Shown: positions 22,715 to 31,351 of the stretch, piece by piece
Layout: each line of letters starts with the position of its first letter
Numbering within the stretch: the stretch's first letter is position 1
Origin: Mesorhizobium amorphae
Lineage (GTDB): Bacteria; Pseudomonadota; Alphaproteobacteria; Rhizobiales; Rhizobiaceae
Reading direction: 5' to 3'
DNA length: 34,150 nucleotides
NCBI RefSeq assembly: GCF_014843845.1
Contig: NZ_JHQS01000034.1
Span: 1-34,150 of the forward strand
Position numbers and translations under genes: made by a program
Notes under the pieces: generated by a model
The model's database searches: none
What the model was told of the DNA's origin: nothing
Seen by the model: the letters and a program-made list of their open reading frames with translations, nothing else

Positions 22715-23371
22715 TCAATGATGTTGTGGAAGGGCGCGAATTTCATATCCGCGGGCGTTTAATGCCGGGATCAGCTCGGACAGCGCCTTGGCGGTCTGGT
22801 CGCGCAGACTGGCTCGAGTGCTCGGTCTCAACTCGTCGGGCGGGCAACCGTCGTGCAGAAGCACGATTGCACCCGGACGGACAGAAGCGAGCACTGCATC
22901 GACAATCGCGTCGCTGCCGGGGCGAGACCAGTCTCGCGGGTCGACAGACCAATGAAGCGCCGCCAGCCCCGCGATCTCTGACGCTGTGAATACTTCTTCG
23001 CTCCAGGCGCCGTAGGGCGCGCGAAGGAAGCGTACCGAGGCCTGTGGACACGCCATCATGATGGCGCCGTTCGCTTCCCAGACTTCACTGTGCACTTCGG
23101 CGATGCTGCATTTGCACAGATCCGGATGAGTCATCGTGTGGTTGCCCACCTCGTGCCCTTCTGCGATCATTCGTTGGATTAGATCCGGGTGCTCTACGGC
23201 GTAGGTGCCGATGACGAAGAACGTTGCCGGCACCCGATTTTGCGCCAGCACATCGAGGATCTGCGGTGTGAAAAATGGATTGGGACCGTCGTCAAATGTC
23301 AGATAAACGCTGCGACGGCCGGTGCCAGCCCATTCACTCGGCACTTCGCTTATGCAGTCCAGATGTATCAT
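22715..23371 (-). CDS. nodB: Chitooligosaccharide deacetylase
   Basis: NodB removes the N-acetyl group from the non-reducing-end GlcNAc so that NodA can acylate it. It has 218 residues, normal for NodB. The polysaccharide-deacetylase fold shows TFDDGP at 25-30 (catalytic Asp), HTMTHP at 78-83 (two metal-binding His) and RAPYGAW near 109-115. A further His/Asp pair is in LLHDG near 161-165. Its ATG overlaps the nodA stop (ATGA), so translation is coupled. Residues 32-65 of this protein reappear as relics upstream of both nodF copies. Confidence 0.96.
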   Translation of the reverse strand: MIHLDCISEVPSEWAGTGRRSVYLTFDDGPNPFFTPQILDVLAQNRVPATFFVIGTYAVEHPDLIQRMIAEGHEVGNHTMTHPDLCKCSIAEVHSEVWEANGAIMMACPQASVRFLRAPYGAWSEEVFTASEIAGLAALHWSVDPRDWSRPGSDAIVDAVLASVRPGAIVLLHDGCPPDELRPSTRASLRDQTAKALSELIPALNARGYEIRALPQHH

Positions 23372-23958
23372 AGCTCCGGACCATTCCGATCAATCAGGGT
23401 GCCGGACGGCCACTCGCTCATCGAGCGTCCAATTGGCGTAACCAAGACGAGCACGTCCTCCAGGCGGGTGGGCGGCAGGTCGGGATACACTTCTGGATGG
23501 GTCGAGCGCACGGGAATGCCCGACAACATAGTCGCCAGACCGCCTCGGCAGAACCTCTCAACATGGTTCCGCAGCGCGTGCCGAACCGTGCCGAAAGCGA
23601 ATGGAACCCCAAGCTGCTGCAACACTGGATACACGAACTGCATTGAGAAGCTGATCCCAAGTCCCTCAAGATCCGAACGCACCCCGTACAACCCCAGTTC
23701 GGCCACTAACAGATCGACCTCACCAACCTTGATGAAGCGGCGCAGTATGCCAATGTGAGCCGCTATGCCGTGAGCGTCGTAGCCGATTGCGCGGACTTCC
23801 GGCCTCGCACCGGCCCAACTACGGCCGCCTTCGAACGGTTTCGCGTTGGAGGCGTTAACCCGTCCATAGGTCTTTCGGAAGAACTCGGAGAGTTCGACAT
23901 GGTCGGCCAGTTGCAACTCATTTTCCCAGCACAACCTCCACCGCACGTCAGAGCGCAT
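23368..23958 (-). CDS. nodA: Nod-factor N-acyltransferase
   Basis: NodA transfers a fatty acyl chain from an acyl carrier protein to the free amine of the de-N-acetylated chitooligosaccharide. It has 196 residues, typical for the family, with the conserved start [20 protein letters not shown] and the [18 protein letters not shown] end. The nod box at 24209-24255 lies about 250 bases upstream. The long leader in between contains no gene and is duplicated in front of nolK. NodA variants differ in preference for common versus polyunsaturated acyl chains. With two nodFE copies in the window this one may accept unusual chains, but sequence reading alone cannot show this. Confidence 0.96.
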   Translation of the reverse strand: MRSDVRWRLCWENELQLADHVELSEFFRKTYGRVNASNAKPFEGGRSWAGARPEVRAIGYDAHGIAAHIGILRRFIKVGEVDLLVAELGLYGVRSDLEGLGISFSMQFVYPVLQQLGVPFAFGTVRHALRNHVERFCRGGLATMLSGIPVRSTHPEVYPDLPPTRLEDVLVLVTPIGRSMSEWPSGTLIDRNGPEL

Positions 23959-24014
23959 GGAAAGACCTCATCTTTGTTGGTGTTTTCTTAAGGGAAGCGC
24001 CTACGCGTAGGGGA

Positions 24015-24208
24015 GCTTGTCGCGTCGAGCCGACGCGATGTTGCTTGCGCAGATCACCAAAGAAACCTAGCCGCAATGGACATACGACTCGGTTGATGTT
24101 CGGCGCACATCGGAAGGCGTACACCGCAAAATGCTTTTCGGAGCCGACGCAAACATTGAAAAACTTCCTTTAGGGCTTCCTTGAATTCCCCTATGCGACG
24201 TCCTGGTA
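24015..24208 (-). repeat. nodA leader, copied in front of nolK
   Basis: This untranslated stretch between nodA and its nod box aligns with 13295-13477 upstream of nolK. Neither copy encodes a protein. The conservation may reflect recent duplication or a role of the leader in transcription or mRNA stability. Confidence 0.7.
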
Positions 24209-24255
24209 AATCGGTAAAATCGTTTGTTTCAATCAAACGCATCCACACCATGGAT
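24209..24255 (-). promoter_or_regulatory. nod box upstream of nodABC
   Basis: Read leftward from 24255 the site runs ATCCATGGTGTGGATGCGTT, then ATTGAAACAAACGATTTTACC. It matches the nod box consensus throughout. It lies between divergent nodA and nodD1, with its far edge only 10 bases from the nodD1 start codon, so NodD bound here should activate nodABC and also affect nodD1. Confidence 0.92.
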
Positions 24256-24265
24256 AACTGAAGAC

Positions 24266-25213
24266 ATGCGTTTCAAAGGGCTCGATCTGAACCTTCTCGT
24301 CGTGCTCGACGCGCTGCTGAGCGAGCGCGGCCTCACGGCGGCGGCACGCCGCATCCGCCTAAGTCAGCCGGCCATGAGTGCGGCCGTCGCCCGCCTGCGT
24401 GACTTTTTCCACGATGAACTATTTACGATGAGCGGCCGCGAACGTATTCTGACACCGCGCGCGGAAGCACTCGCCCCCGCAGTTCGCGACGCACTGCTGC
24501 GCATCCAGGGTTCGATTATTTCTTGGGATCCGTTTGACCCAGCTCAATCCGATCGCCGCTTTAGGATCCTTCTTTCCGATTTCGTCACACTCGTGTTTTT
24601 TGAAAAGGTCGTCGAGCGTGTTGCACGGGAAGCACCCGCCGTCAGCTTCGAATTGCTGCCTGTCGACGACAGCCCCGATGAGCTACTCCGACGCGGTGAC
24701 ATCGATTTTCTAATTCTGCCGGATTTGTTCAAGTCGAGCGCGCATTCAAGAGTGGCGCTGTTCGACGAAACGCTTGTGTGCGTAGGCTGCGCCGCGAACA
24801 AACAGCTGCCACGGCAGCTTACGTTCGAGAGATACATGTCGATGAAGCACGTCGTGGTCAAATTCGGGCGTCTGCTGAAGCCTTCCATCGAGGAATGGTT
24901 TTTGCTTGAACATGGTCTTAAGAGACGTGTCGAGGTCGCCGTGCAGGGCTTCAGCATGATCCCGCCGATGGTGTCGGGCACAGATCGTATCGCGACCATG
25001 CCCTTGCGGCTGGTCAAGCATTTCGAAAAAACGTTCCCCCTGCAGATCGTCGACCTTCCGCTGCCACTTCCCGGATTTACCGAGACCGTCCAATGGCCGG
25101 CCCTTCACAATAGCGATCCGGCAAGCATCTGGTTGAGGGAGATAATGTTGCAGGAGGCGTCCGCCATGGCTACTCCAAGCAAGACCCCGGGACGTCGCAC
25201 GCATCAACACTGA
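24266..25213 (+). CDS. nodD: NodD regulator, copy 1
   Basis: This is a LysR-type regulator that activates nod boxes in response to host flavonoids. It has 315 residues from the ATG at 24266, which gives the invariant NodD start [22 protein letters not shown] at 24224 upstream would run through the nod box and is rejected. The helix-turn-helix is about residues 20-45 ([20 protein letters not shown]) and the inducer domain about 95-295. It is divergent from nodA. It differs from the distal intact copy (30374-31345) at scattered positions, for example RIRLSQ against [14 protein letters not shown] against AKFGRMQK, and PGFTETVQW against PAFTEAVQW, so the two may respond to different inducers. Confidence 0.95.
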   Translation: MRFKGLDLNLLVVLDALLSERGLTAAARRIRLSQPAMSAAVARLRDFFHDELFTMSGRERILTPRAEALAPAVRDALLRIQGSIISWDPFDPAQSDRRFRILLSDFVTLVFFEKVVERVAREAPAVSFELLPVDDSPDELLRRGDIDFLILPDLFKSSAHSRVALFDETLVCVGCAANKQLPRQLTFERYMSMKHVVVKFGRLLKPSIEEWFLLEHGLKRRVEVAVQGFSMIPPMVSGTDRIATMPLRLVKHFEKTFPLQIVDLPLPLPGFTETVQWPALHNSDPASIWLREIMLQEASAMATPSKTPGRRTHQH

Positions 25214-25674
25214 GGTCGAGAGGTCGGTTGCTCGGCAGGTGTTGCGAGCGGTCCGCAGTTGGGTACCGCCTTCCGTGCCTTCAGGTCGGCGCGGTCCTTG
25301 GTCTATTAGGAGCGGGAGTTGTTTGGAACGGGGCTCCGGGTGGACTGGCTCGGCACATAATTACCGACAGGAGTTCCTACCGTGGCTCAGCCCTCGGCGC
25401 TGTGTCGCATGTTGGCCCGAGATCGCTTTGACGGCGAGACCTCTCGCCCGATGGCCCACAATGAGGGGCTCTCATGCACGATCTCGGGCCAGGACCACCG
25501 ATGGCTTCTTGGCGTAGCTTCAGGCAGTCCCAGGGCCGGCCCTGGGCCCTCCCGACATAGTCGCGTAAAGCTTTAGACCTCCAGCCGAACTCGCAGGGCT
25601 CGCTTACCTTGAGGGGTGGCAGTACGTCCAAGCGGCTTCAATAGTTAAGAATTTCACAAAGACGAAGCCCCCGC
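25214..25674. other. Gene-free stretch downstream of nodD1
   Basis: No protein family is recognised on either strand. Several short frames exist but none has conserved motifs. It contains a perfect 18-base palindrome at 25529-25546. The stretch lies between nodD1 and the relic that opens the tandem nodEF units. Confidence 0.4.
25529..25546. repeat. Perfect 18-base GC palindrome
   Basis: CCCAGGGCCGGCCCTGGG is fully self-complementary with no loop. It lies 316 bases after the nodD1 stop in otherwise gene-free DNA. It could be a protein-binding site or a cruciform-forming sequence; there is no T-run to make it an intrinsic terminator. Confidence 0.6.
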
Positions 25675-25829
25675 CGATCGTTCAGCTTCGCCGCCACTTT
25701 CCGCATCACCGGGGCGATCCAATAGCCCACCCTTCACATGCTCTCGTCGGCTGTCTGCAGGTAGCACTGAAGTGATCCGGCGAGCATCTGGATCCGACAG
25801 AAATGTTGGAGGAGGCATCTCGCACGGCT
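25675..25829 (+). pseudogene. nodD: 3' remnant of a nodD gene
   Basis: Aligned to nodD1, this piece follows its last 60 or so codons. CGCCACTTTCCGCATCACC matches CTGCCACTTCCCGGATTTACC, GATCCGGCGAGCATCTGG matches GATCCGGCAAGCATCTGG, and ATGTTGGAGGAGGC matches ATGTTGCAGGAGGC. A foreign block of about 30 bases interrupts it near 25740-25770. It runs directly into the last codons of nodE1 on the opposite strand. It is therefore the scar of a recombination that fused a nodD 3' end to a nodE 3' end. Confidence 0.7.
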
Positions 25830-27036
25830 ACACCTGCCTGAATGCCAGAACTGCGTTCAGGCCGCCCATGGCGAAGGCGTTGCTCAGTGCCACCTGCACC
25901 TTGCGCTCGCGCGGAACATTGGGGGTGATGTCGAGATCGCAATCGGGGTCTGGCTCACGATAATTGGCAGTCGGCGGCACGACGCCCTCGCGGATCGCCA
26001 TCACGCAGGCAATCATTTCGATCGCGCTAGCTGCGCCGAGGCAATGCGCATGGGTGGACTTGGTGGAAGAGATGGACATCGAATACGCATGATCACCGAA
26101 GACGCGCTTGATGGCTGCTGATTCGATCTGGTCGTTGGCCTTGGTGCCGGTGCCGTGCGCGTTGAGGTAGTCCACGTCCTCGGGATTGAGCCCGGCATCG
26201 GCAAGGCAGGCTCGCATCGCAGCCTCCGGCCCATGGACCGCCGGCGCCGCGATGTGGAAGGCATCGGCGGAAAATCCGACGCCGGCGATCTCGGTAAGGA
26301 TCGTTGCCCCGCGAGCGGTAGCATGCTCATAGCTTTCCAACACGGCCATGCCCGCACCCTCGCCCAGCACCACGCCCTTCCTGTCGGCAGAGAAGGGCCG
26401 GCAAGTATCGGGAGCCAGCACGCGCATCGCTTCCCATGACTTCAGCACGCCCCATACGAGCGGCGCATCGGTGCCGCCGGCAAGCATCACGTCGGCCCGA
26501 CCGTACCTTATCTGATCCACCGCCGAAGCGATCGCATGGTTGCCGGAGGCGCAGGCGGAGGTGATGCCGAGGACCGGCCCGCGCAGCCCGAAGCTCAAGC
26601 TTATCTGGGTGGCAGCGGCGCTAGGCATCACCTTTAGTCCAGTGAAGATCTCGGCACGGGTAGCGCCGCCCAAAAGGATGGCGCGGTAGCTTTCCTCGAT
26701 TGCGTCCCAGCCGCCGAAACCGACGCCCACTATCGCGCCGAAGCGAGCGGCATTTCCTTCATCGCAGGAAAGTCCGGCCTTTCGCATGGCTTCGCGCGCC
26801 GCAAGCACGGCGAGCAAGCTGAAGCGGTCCATGGAGACGAGCCGCCCGCGGTCGATGTCGTGCTCCGGCAGCGCCTTGATCTCAGCGCCGATTGTACCCT
26901 GCAGCTCATGAAGCTCTGAATTGACGATCGGGCCGATGGCGGAGCGGCCTTCGCGCATCCCCGTCCAGATGGAGGTGGCGTCAGTGCCCAGCCCGCAGAG
27001 CCCGCCCATTCCGGTGATGACAACGCGCCTTTCCAT
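25828..27036 (-). CDS. nodE: NodE beta-ketoacyl synthase, copy 1
   Basis: NodE is a KAS II-like condensing enzyme that, with NodF, builds the special (in known systems polyunsaturated) fatty acid of Nod factors. It has 402 residues. The catalytic triad is intact: Cys162 in TSACASGN, His294 in NAHGTGTK and His331 in the [11 protein letters not shown] block with Lys326. The C-terminal loop reads [10 protein letters not shown] where FabF-type enzymes have GFGGTN, so the position of the FabF gatekeeper Phe is Met390. Its start abuts the nodF stop without a gap, with GGAGG six bases ahead of the ATG. Differences from copy 2 cluster at residues 90-150, with a one-residue length difference. Its 3' end meets a nodD relic. 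Confidence 0.94.
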   Translation of the reverse strand: MERRVVITGMGGLCGLGTDATSIWTGMREGRSAIGPIVNSELHELQGTIGAEIKALPEHDIDRGRLVSMDRFSLLAVLAAREAMRKAGLSCDEGNAARFGAIVGVGFGGWDAIEESYRAILLGGATRAEIFTGLKVMPSAAATQISLSFGLRGPVLGITSACASGNHAIASAVDQIRYGRADVMLAGGTDAPLVWGVLKSWEAMRVLAPDTCRPFSADRKGVVLGEGAGMAVLESYEHATARGATILTEIAGVGFSADAFHIAAPAVHGPEAAMRACLADAGLNPEDVDYLNAHGTGTKANDQIESAAIKRVFGDHAYSMSISSTKSTHAHCLGAASAIEMIACVMAIREGVVPPTANYREPDPDCDLDITPNVPRERKVQVALSNAFAMGGLNAVLAFRQV

Positions 27037-27315
27037 TCAAGCCTCCTGAGTGAGCAAGCCGCGCACGGCTTCCACCATGTCGCCGACATTCTGGAGATCC
27101 GACCAGGCCTCGGACGTATTCATCTCGATCTTGATGCCGTAGGCCTGCTCCAGGTCCCAGAGAACGTCCGCCAATCCCAGTGAATCGATACCGAGCGAAG
27201 TCAGCCCCGTGGCAGCCGTTATCTCGCCGCCCGAGGCGGGCGCTATGTTGTCGCCGTCCGACGCGGCGCGCTTCTTGATCATTGCGATTATTTCATTGGT
27301 CAGTTGATCTGCCAT
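27037..27315 (-). CDS. nodF: NodF acyl carrier protein, copy 1
   Basis: This specialised acyl carrier protein of 92 residues carries the growing chain for NodE and donates it to NodA. The phosphopantetheine site is Ser45 in [16 protein letters not shown]. Its translation start is preceded by AAAGGAA. It differs from copy 2 at only about five positions (SDGDN against SEGGN, and the last residues LTQEA against LAKVA), far fewer than the paired NodE proteins. It is followed directly by nodE1. The nearest promoter is the nod box at 27877-27924, reached through the nodBA relic. Confidence 0.95.
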   Translation of the reverse strand: MADQLTNEIIAMIKKRAASDGDNIAPASGGEITAATGLTSLGIDSLGLADVLWDLEQAYGIKIEMNTSEAWSDLQNVGDMVEAVRGLLTQEA

Positions 27316-27436
27316 CTTGTTCCTTTCCAGCTTGCGTTTTCGACGTGGCTCAATGCCTGGGCCGCGCCGCGTTGCGAAATCTGCCCCTCACCAGCTTGTG
27401 CGACTCACCAAGACCAACTGCTTGTGGAGACCGGAT

Positions 27437-27771
27437 GAGATCCGGGTGCTCTGCGGCGCAGGCACCGATGACGAAGAACGTCGCCAGCACCCGATGTTGC
27501 GCCAGCACATCGAGGATCTGCGGTGTGAGAAATGGATTGAGGCTCGCTAACCTTGATGAAGCGACGCAGCATGCCAATGTGGGCCGCTATGCCGTGCGCG
27601 TCGTTGCGTGGAATTCCGGCCTCGCATCGGCTCAACTGCGGCCGCCTTCGAATGGCTTTGCGTTGAAGGCCCCAGTCCGTCCATAGGTCTTTCGGAAAGA
27701 AATCGGAGAGTTCGACATGGTCGGCCAGTTGCAATTCATCTTCCCAGCACAACCTCCACGTCAGAGCGCAC
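27437..27771 (-). pseudogene. Fused nodA-5'/nodB-internal relic, copy 1
   Basis: 27544-27771 matches the first 75 or so codons of nodA ([32 protein letters not shown]), with the ATG changed to GTG. It then jumps at 27541 to nodB codons 32-65 ([16 protein letters not shown], then ATFFVIGACAAEHPDLI). The last two-thirds of nodA and the first 31 codons of nodB are deleted, and small frameshifts are present. It lies between the nod box and nodF1 and now acts only as an untranslated leader. Confidence 0.85.
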
Positions 27772-27876
27772 GGAAAGATTTCTCTTTTCGGGCTCTTTTT
27801 AACGCGCTTGTCACGCCATAGAGGCAGTGGGGTGACCGGTGCGCGTCAGATGCTGTTGTCAATGTAGGATTCAGGT

Positions 27877-27924
27877 AGATTGATAAAATCGTTTCTGTCG
27901 ATGGAACGTATCCACACCATGGAT
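27877..27924 (-). promoter_or_regulatory. Degenerate nod box upstream of nodF copy 1
   Basis: Read leftward from 27924 the site begins ATCCATGGTGTGGATACGTT and continues ATCGACAGAAACGATTTTATC. The ATCCAT, ATC and ACGATTTTA blocks remain, but the central AAACAA is changed to GACAGAA. It may bind NodD less well than the copy at 30316-30363. Confidence 0.75.
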
Positions 27925-27934
27925 AGCTGGAGAC

Positions 27935-28269
27935 ATGCGTTTCAAAGGGGCTTGATCTGAACCTTCTCGTCGTGCTCAACGGCCTCACGGCGGCGGCACG
28001 CCGCATCAACCTAAGTCAGCCGGCCATGAGTGCGGCCGTCGCCCGGCTGCGTGACTTTTTCCACGATGAACTATTTACGATGAGCGGGCGCGAACGCATT
28101 CTGACACCGCGTGCGGAAGCACTCGCCCCCGCAGTTCGCGACGCACTGCTGCATATCCAGTGCTCGATTATTTCTTGGAATCCGTTTGACCCAGCTCAAT
28201 CCGATCGCCGCTTCAAGATCCTTCTTTTGCGATTTCGTCACACTCGTGTGGAGGTATCTCTCATGGCTT
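27935..28269 (+). pseudogene. nodD: nodD, broken copy 2
   Basis: This copy begins with the nodD start at 27935 (ATGCGTTTCAAAGGG), but one extra G gives an in-frame TGA at codon 7. An 18-base deletion then removes part of the helix-turn-helix lead (GCGCTGCTGAGCGAGCGC in the intact copies). Similarity continues to about codon 112 (near 28250, ATTTCGTCACACTCGTG). It then jumps to the last few codons of a nodD 3' end, which run into the nodE2 3' end. The inducer-binding domain is missing. The residual open frame from about 27972 would give only a partial DNA-binding domain without a proper start. Confidence 0.88.
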
Positions 28270-29475
28270 CTACATCTGCCTGAATGCCAGAACCGCGTTC
28301 GTGCCGCCGAAGGCGAAGGAGTTGCTCAGTGCCACGCGCACCTTGCGCTCGCGTGGCACATTGGGCGTGACGTCGAGATCGCAATCGGGGTCTGGCTCAC
28401 GATAATTGGCAGTCGGCGGCACGACGCCCTCGCGAATAGCCATCACGCAGGCGATCATCTCGAGCGCGCCGGACGCGCCGAGGCAATGCGCGTGCATGGA
28501 CTTGGTAGAAGAGATGGACATTGAATAGGCGTGCTGACCGAAGACGCGCTTGATCGCCGCCGTCTCGATCTGGTCATTGGCTTTGGTGGCGGTGCCGTGC
28601 GCGTTGAGATAGTCGACATCCTCGGCATTCAGTCCAGCATCGGCAAGGCAGGCGCGCATTGCTGCCTCCGGCCCCTCGATAGTCGGCGCGACAATGTCGG
28701 AGGCATCGGCGGAAAGGCCGGCACCGGCAATTTCGGCAAGGATGGTGGCGCCCCGAGCCATGGCATGCTCGTAGCTTTCCAGCACCGCCATGCCGGCGCC
28801 TTCACCAAGCGACAGGCCCTGGCGATCGGCCGAGAATGGCCGGCAAGTATCGGGCGAAAGCACGCGGATCGCTTCCCATGCCTTCAGCACACCCCATATG
28901 AGCGGCGCTTCGCTGCCGCCGGCAAGCATCACGTCGGCCCGGCCGAGCCTGATCTGGTCCACCGCGGAGGCAATCGCATGGTTTGCCGAGGAACAGGCGG
29001 ACGTGACGCCGAAGACCGGCCCGCGCAGGCCGAGACTCATGCTGACCTGGCCGGCGGCGGCGCCCGGCATCGCCTTGGGTACAGTCAAGAGGGCGGCACG
29101 CTTACCGCCCAGAAGCATGGCGCGGTAGGTTTGCTCGATCGCATCCCAGCCGCAGCCGCCAACGCCCACCGTCGCACCGAAGCGATAGCTATTTCCTTCT
29201 TTGGAGGAAAGTCCAGCCTGACGCATGGCTTCGCGCGCCGCAAGCACAGCGAGCAGGCTGAAGCGGTCCATGGAGACGAGCTGCCTGCCGTCGATGTCAT
29301 GCTCCGGCAGCGCCTTGATCTCGGCCCCGATCCTGACCCTCAATTCATGGAGCTCGGAGTTGACGATCGGGCCGATGGCGGAGCGGCCTTCGCGCATCTC
29401 TCTCCAAATGGAGGCGGCGTCGGTCCCAAGCCCGCAAAGCCCTCCGACCCCAGTAATCACGACGCGCCTGTCCAT
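28270..29475 (-). CDS. nodE: NodE beta-ketoacyl synthase, copy 2
   Basis: This is a second condensing enzyme of 401 residues with the same intact catalytic residues: Cys161 in TSACSSAN, His293 in NAHGTATK, and Lys325 with His330 in [11 protein letters not shown]. Unlike copy 1 the C-terminal loop is [10 protein letters not shown], which keeps the FabF-type Phe (Phe389) and Thr. Residues 90-150 differ most from copy 1 (for example [17 protein letters not shown] against [17 protein letters not shown], and [14 protein letters not shown] against [15 protein letters not shown]). These residues are near the acyl-binding dimer interface in KAS enzymes. It abuts nodF2. The two NodE proteins may therefore have different acyl specificity. 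Confidence 0.94.
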   Translation of the reverse strand: MDRRVVITGVGGLCGLGTDAASIWREMREGRSAIGPIVNSELHELRVRIGAEIKALPEHDIDGRQLVSMDRFSLLAVLAAREAMRQAGLSSKEGNSYRFGATVGVGGCGWDAIEQTYRAMLLGGKRAALLTVPKAMPGAAAGQVSMSLGLRGPVFGVTSACSSANHAIASAVDQIRLGRADVMLAGGSEAPLIWGVLKAWEAIRVLSPDTCRPFSADRQGLSLGEGAGMAVLESYEHAMARGATILAEIAGAGLSADASDIVAPTIEGPEAAMRACLADAGLNAEDVDYLNAHGTATKANDQIETAAIKRVFGQHAYSMSISSTKSMHAHCLGASGALEMIACVMAIREGVVPPTANYREPDPDCDLDVTPNVPRERKVRVALSNSFAFGGTNAVLAFRQM

Positions 29476-29754
29476 TCACGCCACCTTAGCGAGCAAGCCA
29501 CGCACGGCTTCCACCATGTCGCCGACATTCTGGAGATCCGACCAGGCCTCGGACGTGTTCATCTCGATCTTGATGCCGTAGGCCTGCTCCAGGTCCCAGA
29601 GTACGTCCGCCAAACCCAGTGAATCGATGCCGAGCGAAGTCAGTCCCGTGGCAGCCGTTATCTCGCCGCCCGAGGCGGGCGCTATATTGCCGCCCTCCGA
29701 CGCAGCGCGCTTCTTGATCATTGCGATTATTTCATTGGTCAGTTGATCAGCCAT
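29476..29754 (-). CDS. nodF: NodF acyl carrier protein, copy 2
   Basis: Acyl carrier protein of 92 residues with Ser45 in [16 protein letters not shown] as the phosphopantetheine site. It is nearly identical to copy 1, differing at residues 20-22 and at the last five positions. It is preceded by the second nodBA relic and the well-conserved nod box at 30316-30363, and followed without a gap by nodE2. Because the carriers are almost the same, differences in product would have to come from the NodE partners. Confidence 0.95.
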   Translation of the reverse strand: MADQLTNEIIAMIKKRAASEGGNIAPASGGEITAATGLTSLGIDSLGLADVLWDLEQAYGIKIEMNTSEAWSDLQNVGDMVEAVRGLLAKVA

Positions 29755-29876
29755 CTTGTTCTCTCCAGCTTGCGTTTTCGACGTGGCTCAATGCCTGAGC
29801 CGCGCCGCGTTGCGAAATCTGCCCCTCACCAGCTTGTGCGACTCACCAAGACCAACTGCTTGTGGAGGCCGGATGA

Positions 29877-30211
29877 GATCCGGGTGCTCTGCGGCGTAGG
29901 CACCGATGACGAGGAACGTCGCCGGCACCCGATGTTGCGTCAGCACATTGAGGATCTGCGGTGTGAAAAATGGTTGGGGCTTGCTAACCTTGGTGAAGCG
30001 GCGCAGCATGCCAATATGGGCCGCTATGCCGTGCGCGTCGTTGCGCGGAATTCCGGCCTCGCGCCGGCCCAATTATGGCCGCCTTCGAATGGCTTTGCGT
30101 TGAAGGCCCCAGTCCGTCCATAGGTCTTTCGGAAGAAGTCGCAGAGTTCGACATGGTCGGCCAGTTGCAACGCATTTTCCCAGCACAAGCTCCGCCGCAG
30201 TCAGAGCGCAT
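29877..30211 (-). pseudogene. Fused nodA-5'/nodB-internal relic, copy 2
   Basis: 29984-30211 matches the nodA 5' end and keeps an ATG at 30211, but a one-base deletion around codon 5 shifts the frame. Later residues ([17 protein letters not shown]) appear in another frame. It joins nodB codons 32-65 ([33 protein letters not shown]) at the same junction as copy 1. No functional product is possible. Confidence 0.85.
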
Positions 30212-30315
30212 GGTAAGATTTCTCCTTTCGGGCTCTTTTTAACGCACTCGTGACGCGATAGAGGCAGTGGCTGAACGGTGCGCGTCAGCTGCTGTTGTCA
30301 ATGCAGGATTCCGAA

Positions 30316-30363
30316 AGATTGACAAAATCGTTTGTTTCGATGAAACGCATTCACGCTATGGAT
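30316..30363 (-). promoter_or_regulatory. nod box upstream of nodF copy 2
   Basis: Read leftward from 30363 the site begins ATCCATAGCGTGAATGCGTT and continues ATCGAAACAAACGATTTTGTC. The conserved blocks are intact apart from the end of TTTTACC. It lies 11 bases from the start of nodD3 and about 560 bases from nodF2. Confidence 0.88.
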
Positions 30364-30373
30364 TGCTGAAGAC

Positions 30374-31345
30374 ATGCGTTTCAAAGGGCTTGATCTGAAT
30401 CTTCTCGTCGTGCTCGACGCGCTGCTGAGCGAGCGCGGCCTCACTGCGGCGGCACGCCGCATCAACCTAAGTCAGCCGGCCATGAGTGCGGCTGTCGCTC
30501 GGCTGCGTGACTATTTCCACGATGAACTATTTACCATGAGCGGCCGCGAACGTATTCTGACACCGCGTGCGGAAACACTCGCCCCCGCAGTTCGCGACGT
30601 TCTCCTGCACATCCAGTGCTCGATTATTTCTTGGGATCCGTTTGACCCAGCTCAATCCGACCGTCGCTTCAGGATCATTGTTTCCGATTTTGTCACACTC
30701 GTGTTTCTTGAAAAGGTCGTCGAGCGTGTTGCACGGGAAGCACCCGCCGTCAGCTTCGAATTGCTGCCTGTCGACGACGACCCAGATGAGTTTCTCCGAC
30801 GCGGTGACATCGATTTTCTAATTCTTCCGGAATTGTTCATGTCGAGCGCGCATCCAAGAATGGCGCTGTTCGACGAAACGCTTGTGTGCGTAGGCTGCGC
30901 CGCGAACAAACAGCTGCCACGGCAGCTTACATTCGAGAGATACATGTCGAGGAGGCACGTTGCGGCCAAGTTCGGGCGTATGCAGAAGCCCTCCATCGAG
31001 GAATGGTTTTTGATTGAGCATGGTCTTAAGAGACGTGTCGAGGTCGTCGTGCAGGCATTTAGCATGATCCCGCCTATGGTCTCAGGCACAGCTCGTATAG
31101 CGACCATGCCCTTGCGGCTGGTCAAGCATTTCGAAAAAACGTTCCCCCTGCAGATCGTCGACCTTCCGCTGCCACTTCCGGCATTTACCGAGGCCGTCCA
31201 ATGGGCATTTACGGAGGCCGTCCAATGGCCGGCCCTTCACAACAGCGATCCGGCAAGCATCTGGATGCGGGAGATAATGTTGCAGGAGGCGTCCGGCATG
31301 GCTACTCCAAGCAAGACCCCGGGAGGACGTCGGGACCGCTCCTAA
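30374..31345 (+). CDS. nodD: NodD regulator, copy 3 (second intact copy)
   Basis: This flavonoid-responsive LysR-type regulator has 323 residues and begins [18 protein letters not shown] at 30374. The helix-turn-helix (about 20-45) and the inducer domain are complete. It is longer than copy 1 mainly because of an in-frame duplication of 24 bases near the C-terminus, which repeats AFTEAVQW. It also differs in the inducer domain (for example [16 protein letters not shown] against [16 protein letters not shown]). It is divergent from the nodFE copy-2 unit and shares its nod box region. It may respond to other inducers or be tuned to nodFE. Confidence 0.94.
   Translation: MRFKGLDLNLLVVLDALLSERGLTAAARRINLSQPAMSAAVARLRDYFHDELFTMSGRERILTPRAETLAPAVRDVLLHIQCSIISWDPFDPAQSDRRFRIIVSDFVTLVFLEKVVERVAREAPAVSFELLPVDDDPDEFLRRGDIDFLILPELFMSSAHPRMALFDETLVCVGCAANKQLPRQLTFERYMSRRHVAAKFGRMQKPSIEEWFLIEHGLKRRVEVVVQAFSMIPPMVSGTARIATMPLRLVKHFEKTFPLQIVDLPLPLPAFTEAVQWAFTEAVQWPALHNSDPASIWMREIMLQEASGMATPSKTPGGRRDRS
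31181..31228 (+). repeat. 24-base in-frame tandem duplication inside nodD
   Basis: Positions 31181-31204 and 31205-31228 are the same 24-base sequence (GCATTTACCGAGGCC..., one base differs). It inserts eight residues, AFTEAVQW, into the NodD C-terminal domain. Copy 1 of nodD has a single unit. Confidence 0.95.
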
Positions 31346-31351
31346 ATCTGA

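Larger units (their letters stand above)
25828..28269. repeat. Tandem nodE-nodF-(nodBA relic)-nod box-nodD unit, copy 1
   Basis: This unit has the same order and orientation as 28270-31345: leftward nodE and nodF, a relic made of a nodB piece joined to a nodA 5' piece, a nod box, and rightward nodD. In this copy nodD is broken. The junction between the nodB and nodA pieces is the same in both copies, so the deletion happened before the duplication. Confidence 0.85.
28270..31345. repeat. Tandem nodE-nodF-(nodBA relic)-nod box-nodD unit, copy 2
   Basis: This unit has the same order as 25828-28269 but with an intact nodD. Similarity covers nodE, nodF, the fused nodBA relic, the spacer containing AGGCAGTGG, the nod box and the 5' third of nodD. 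Confidence 0.85.
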
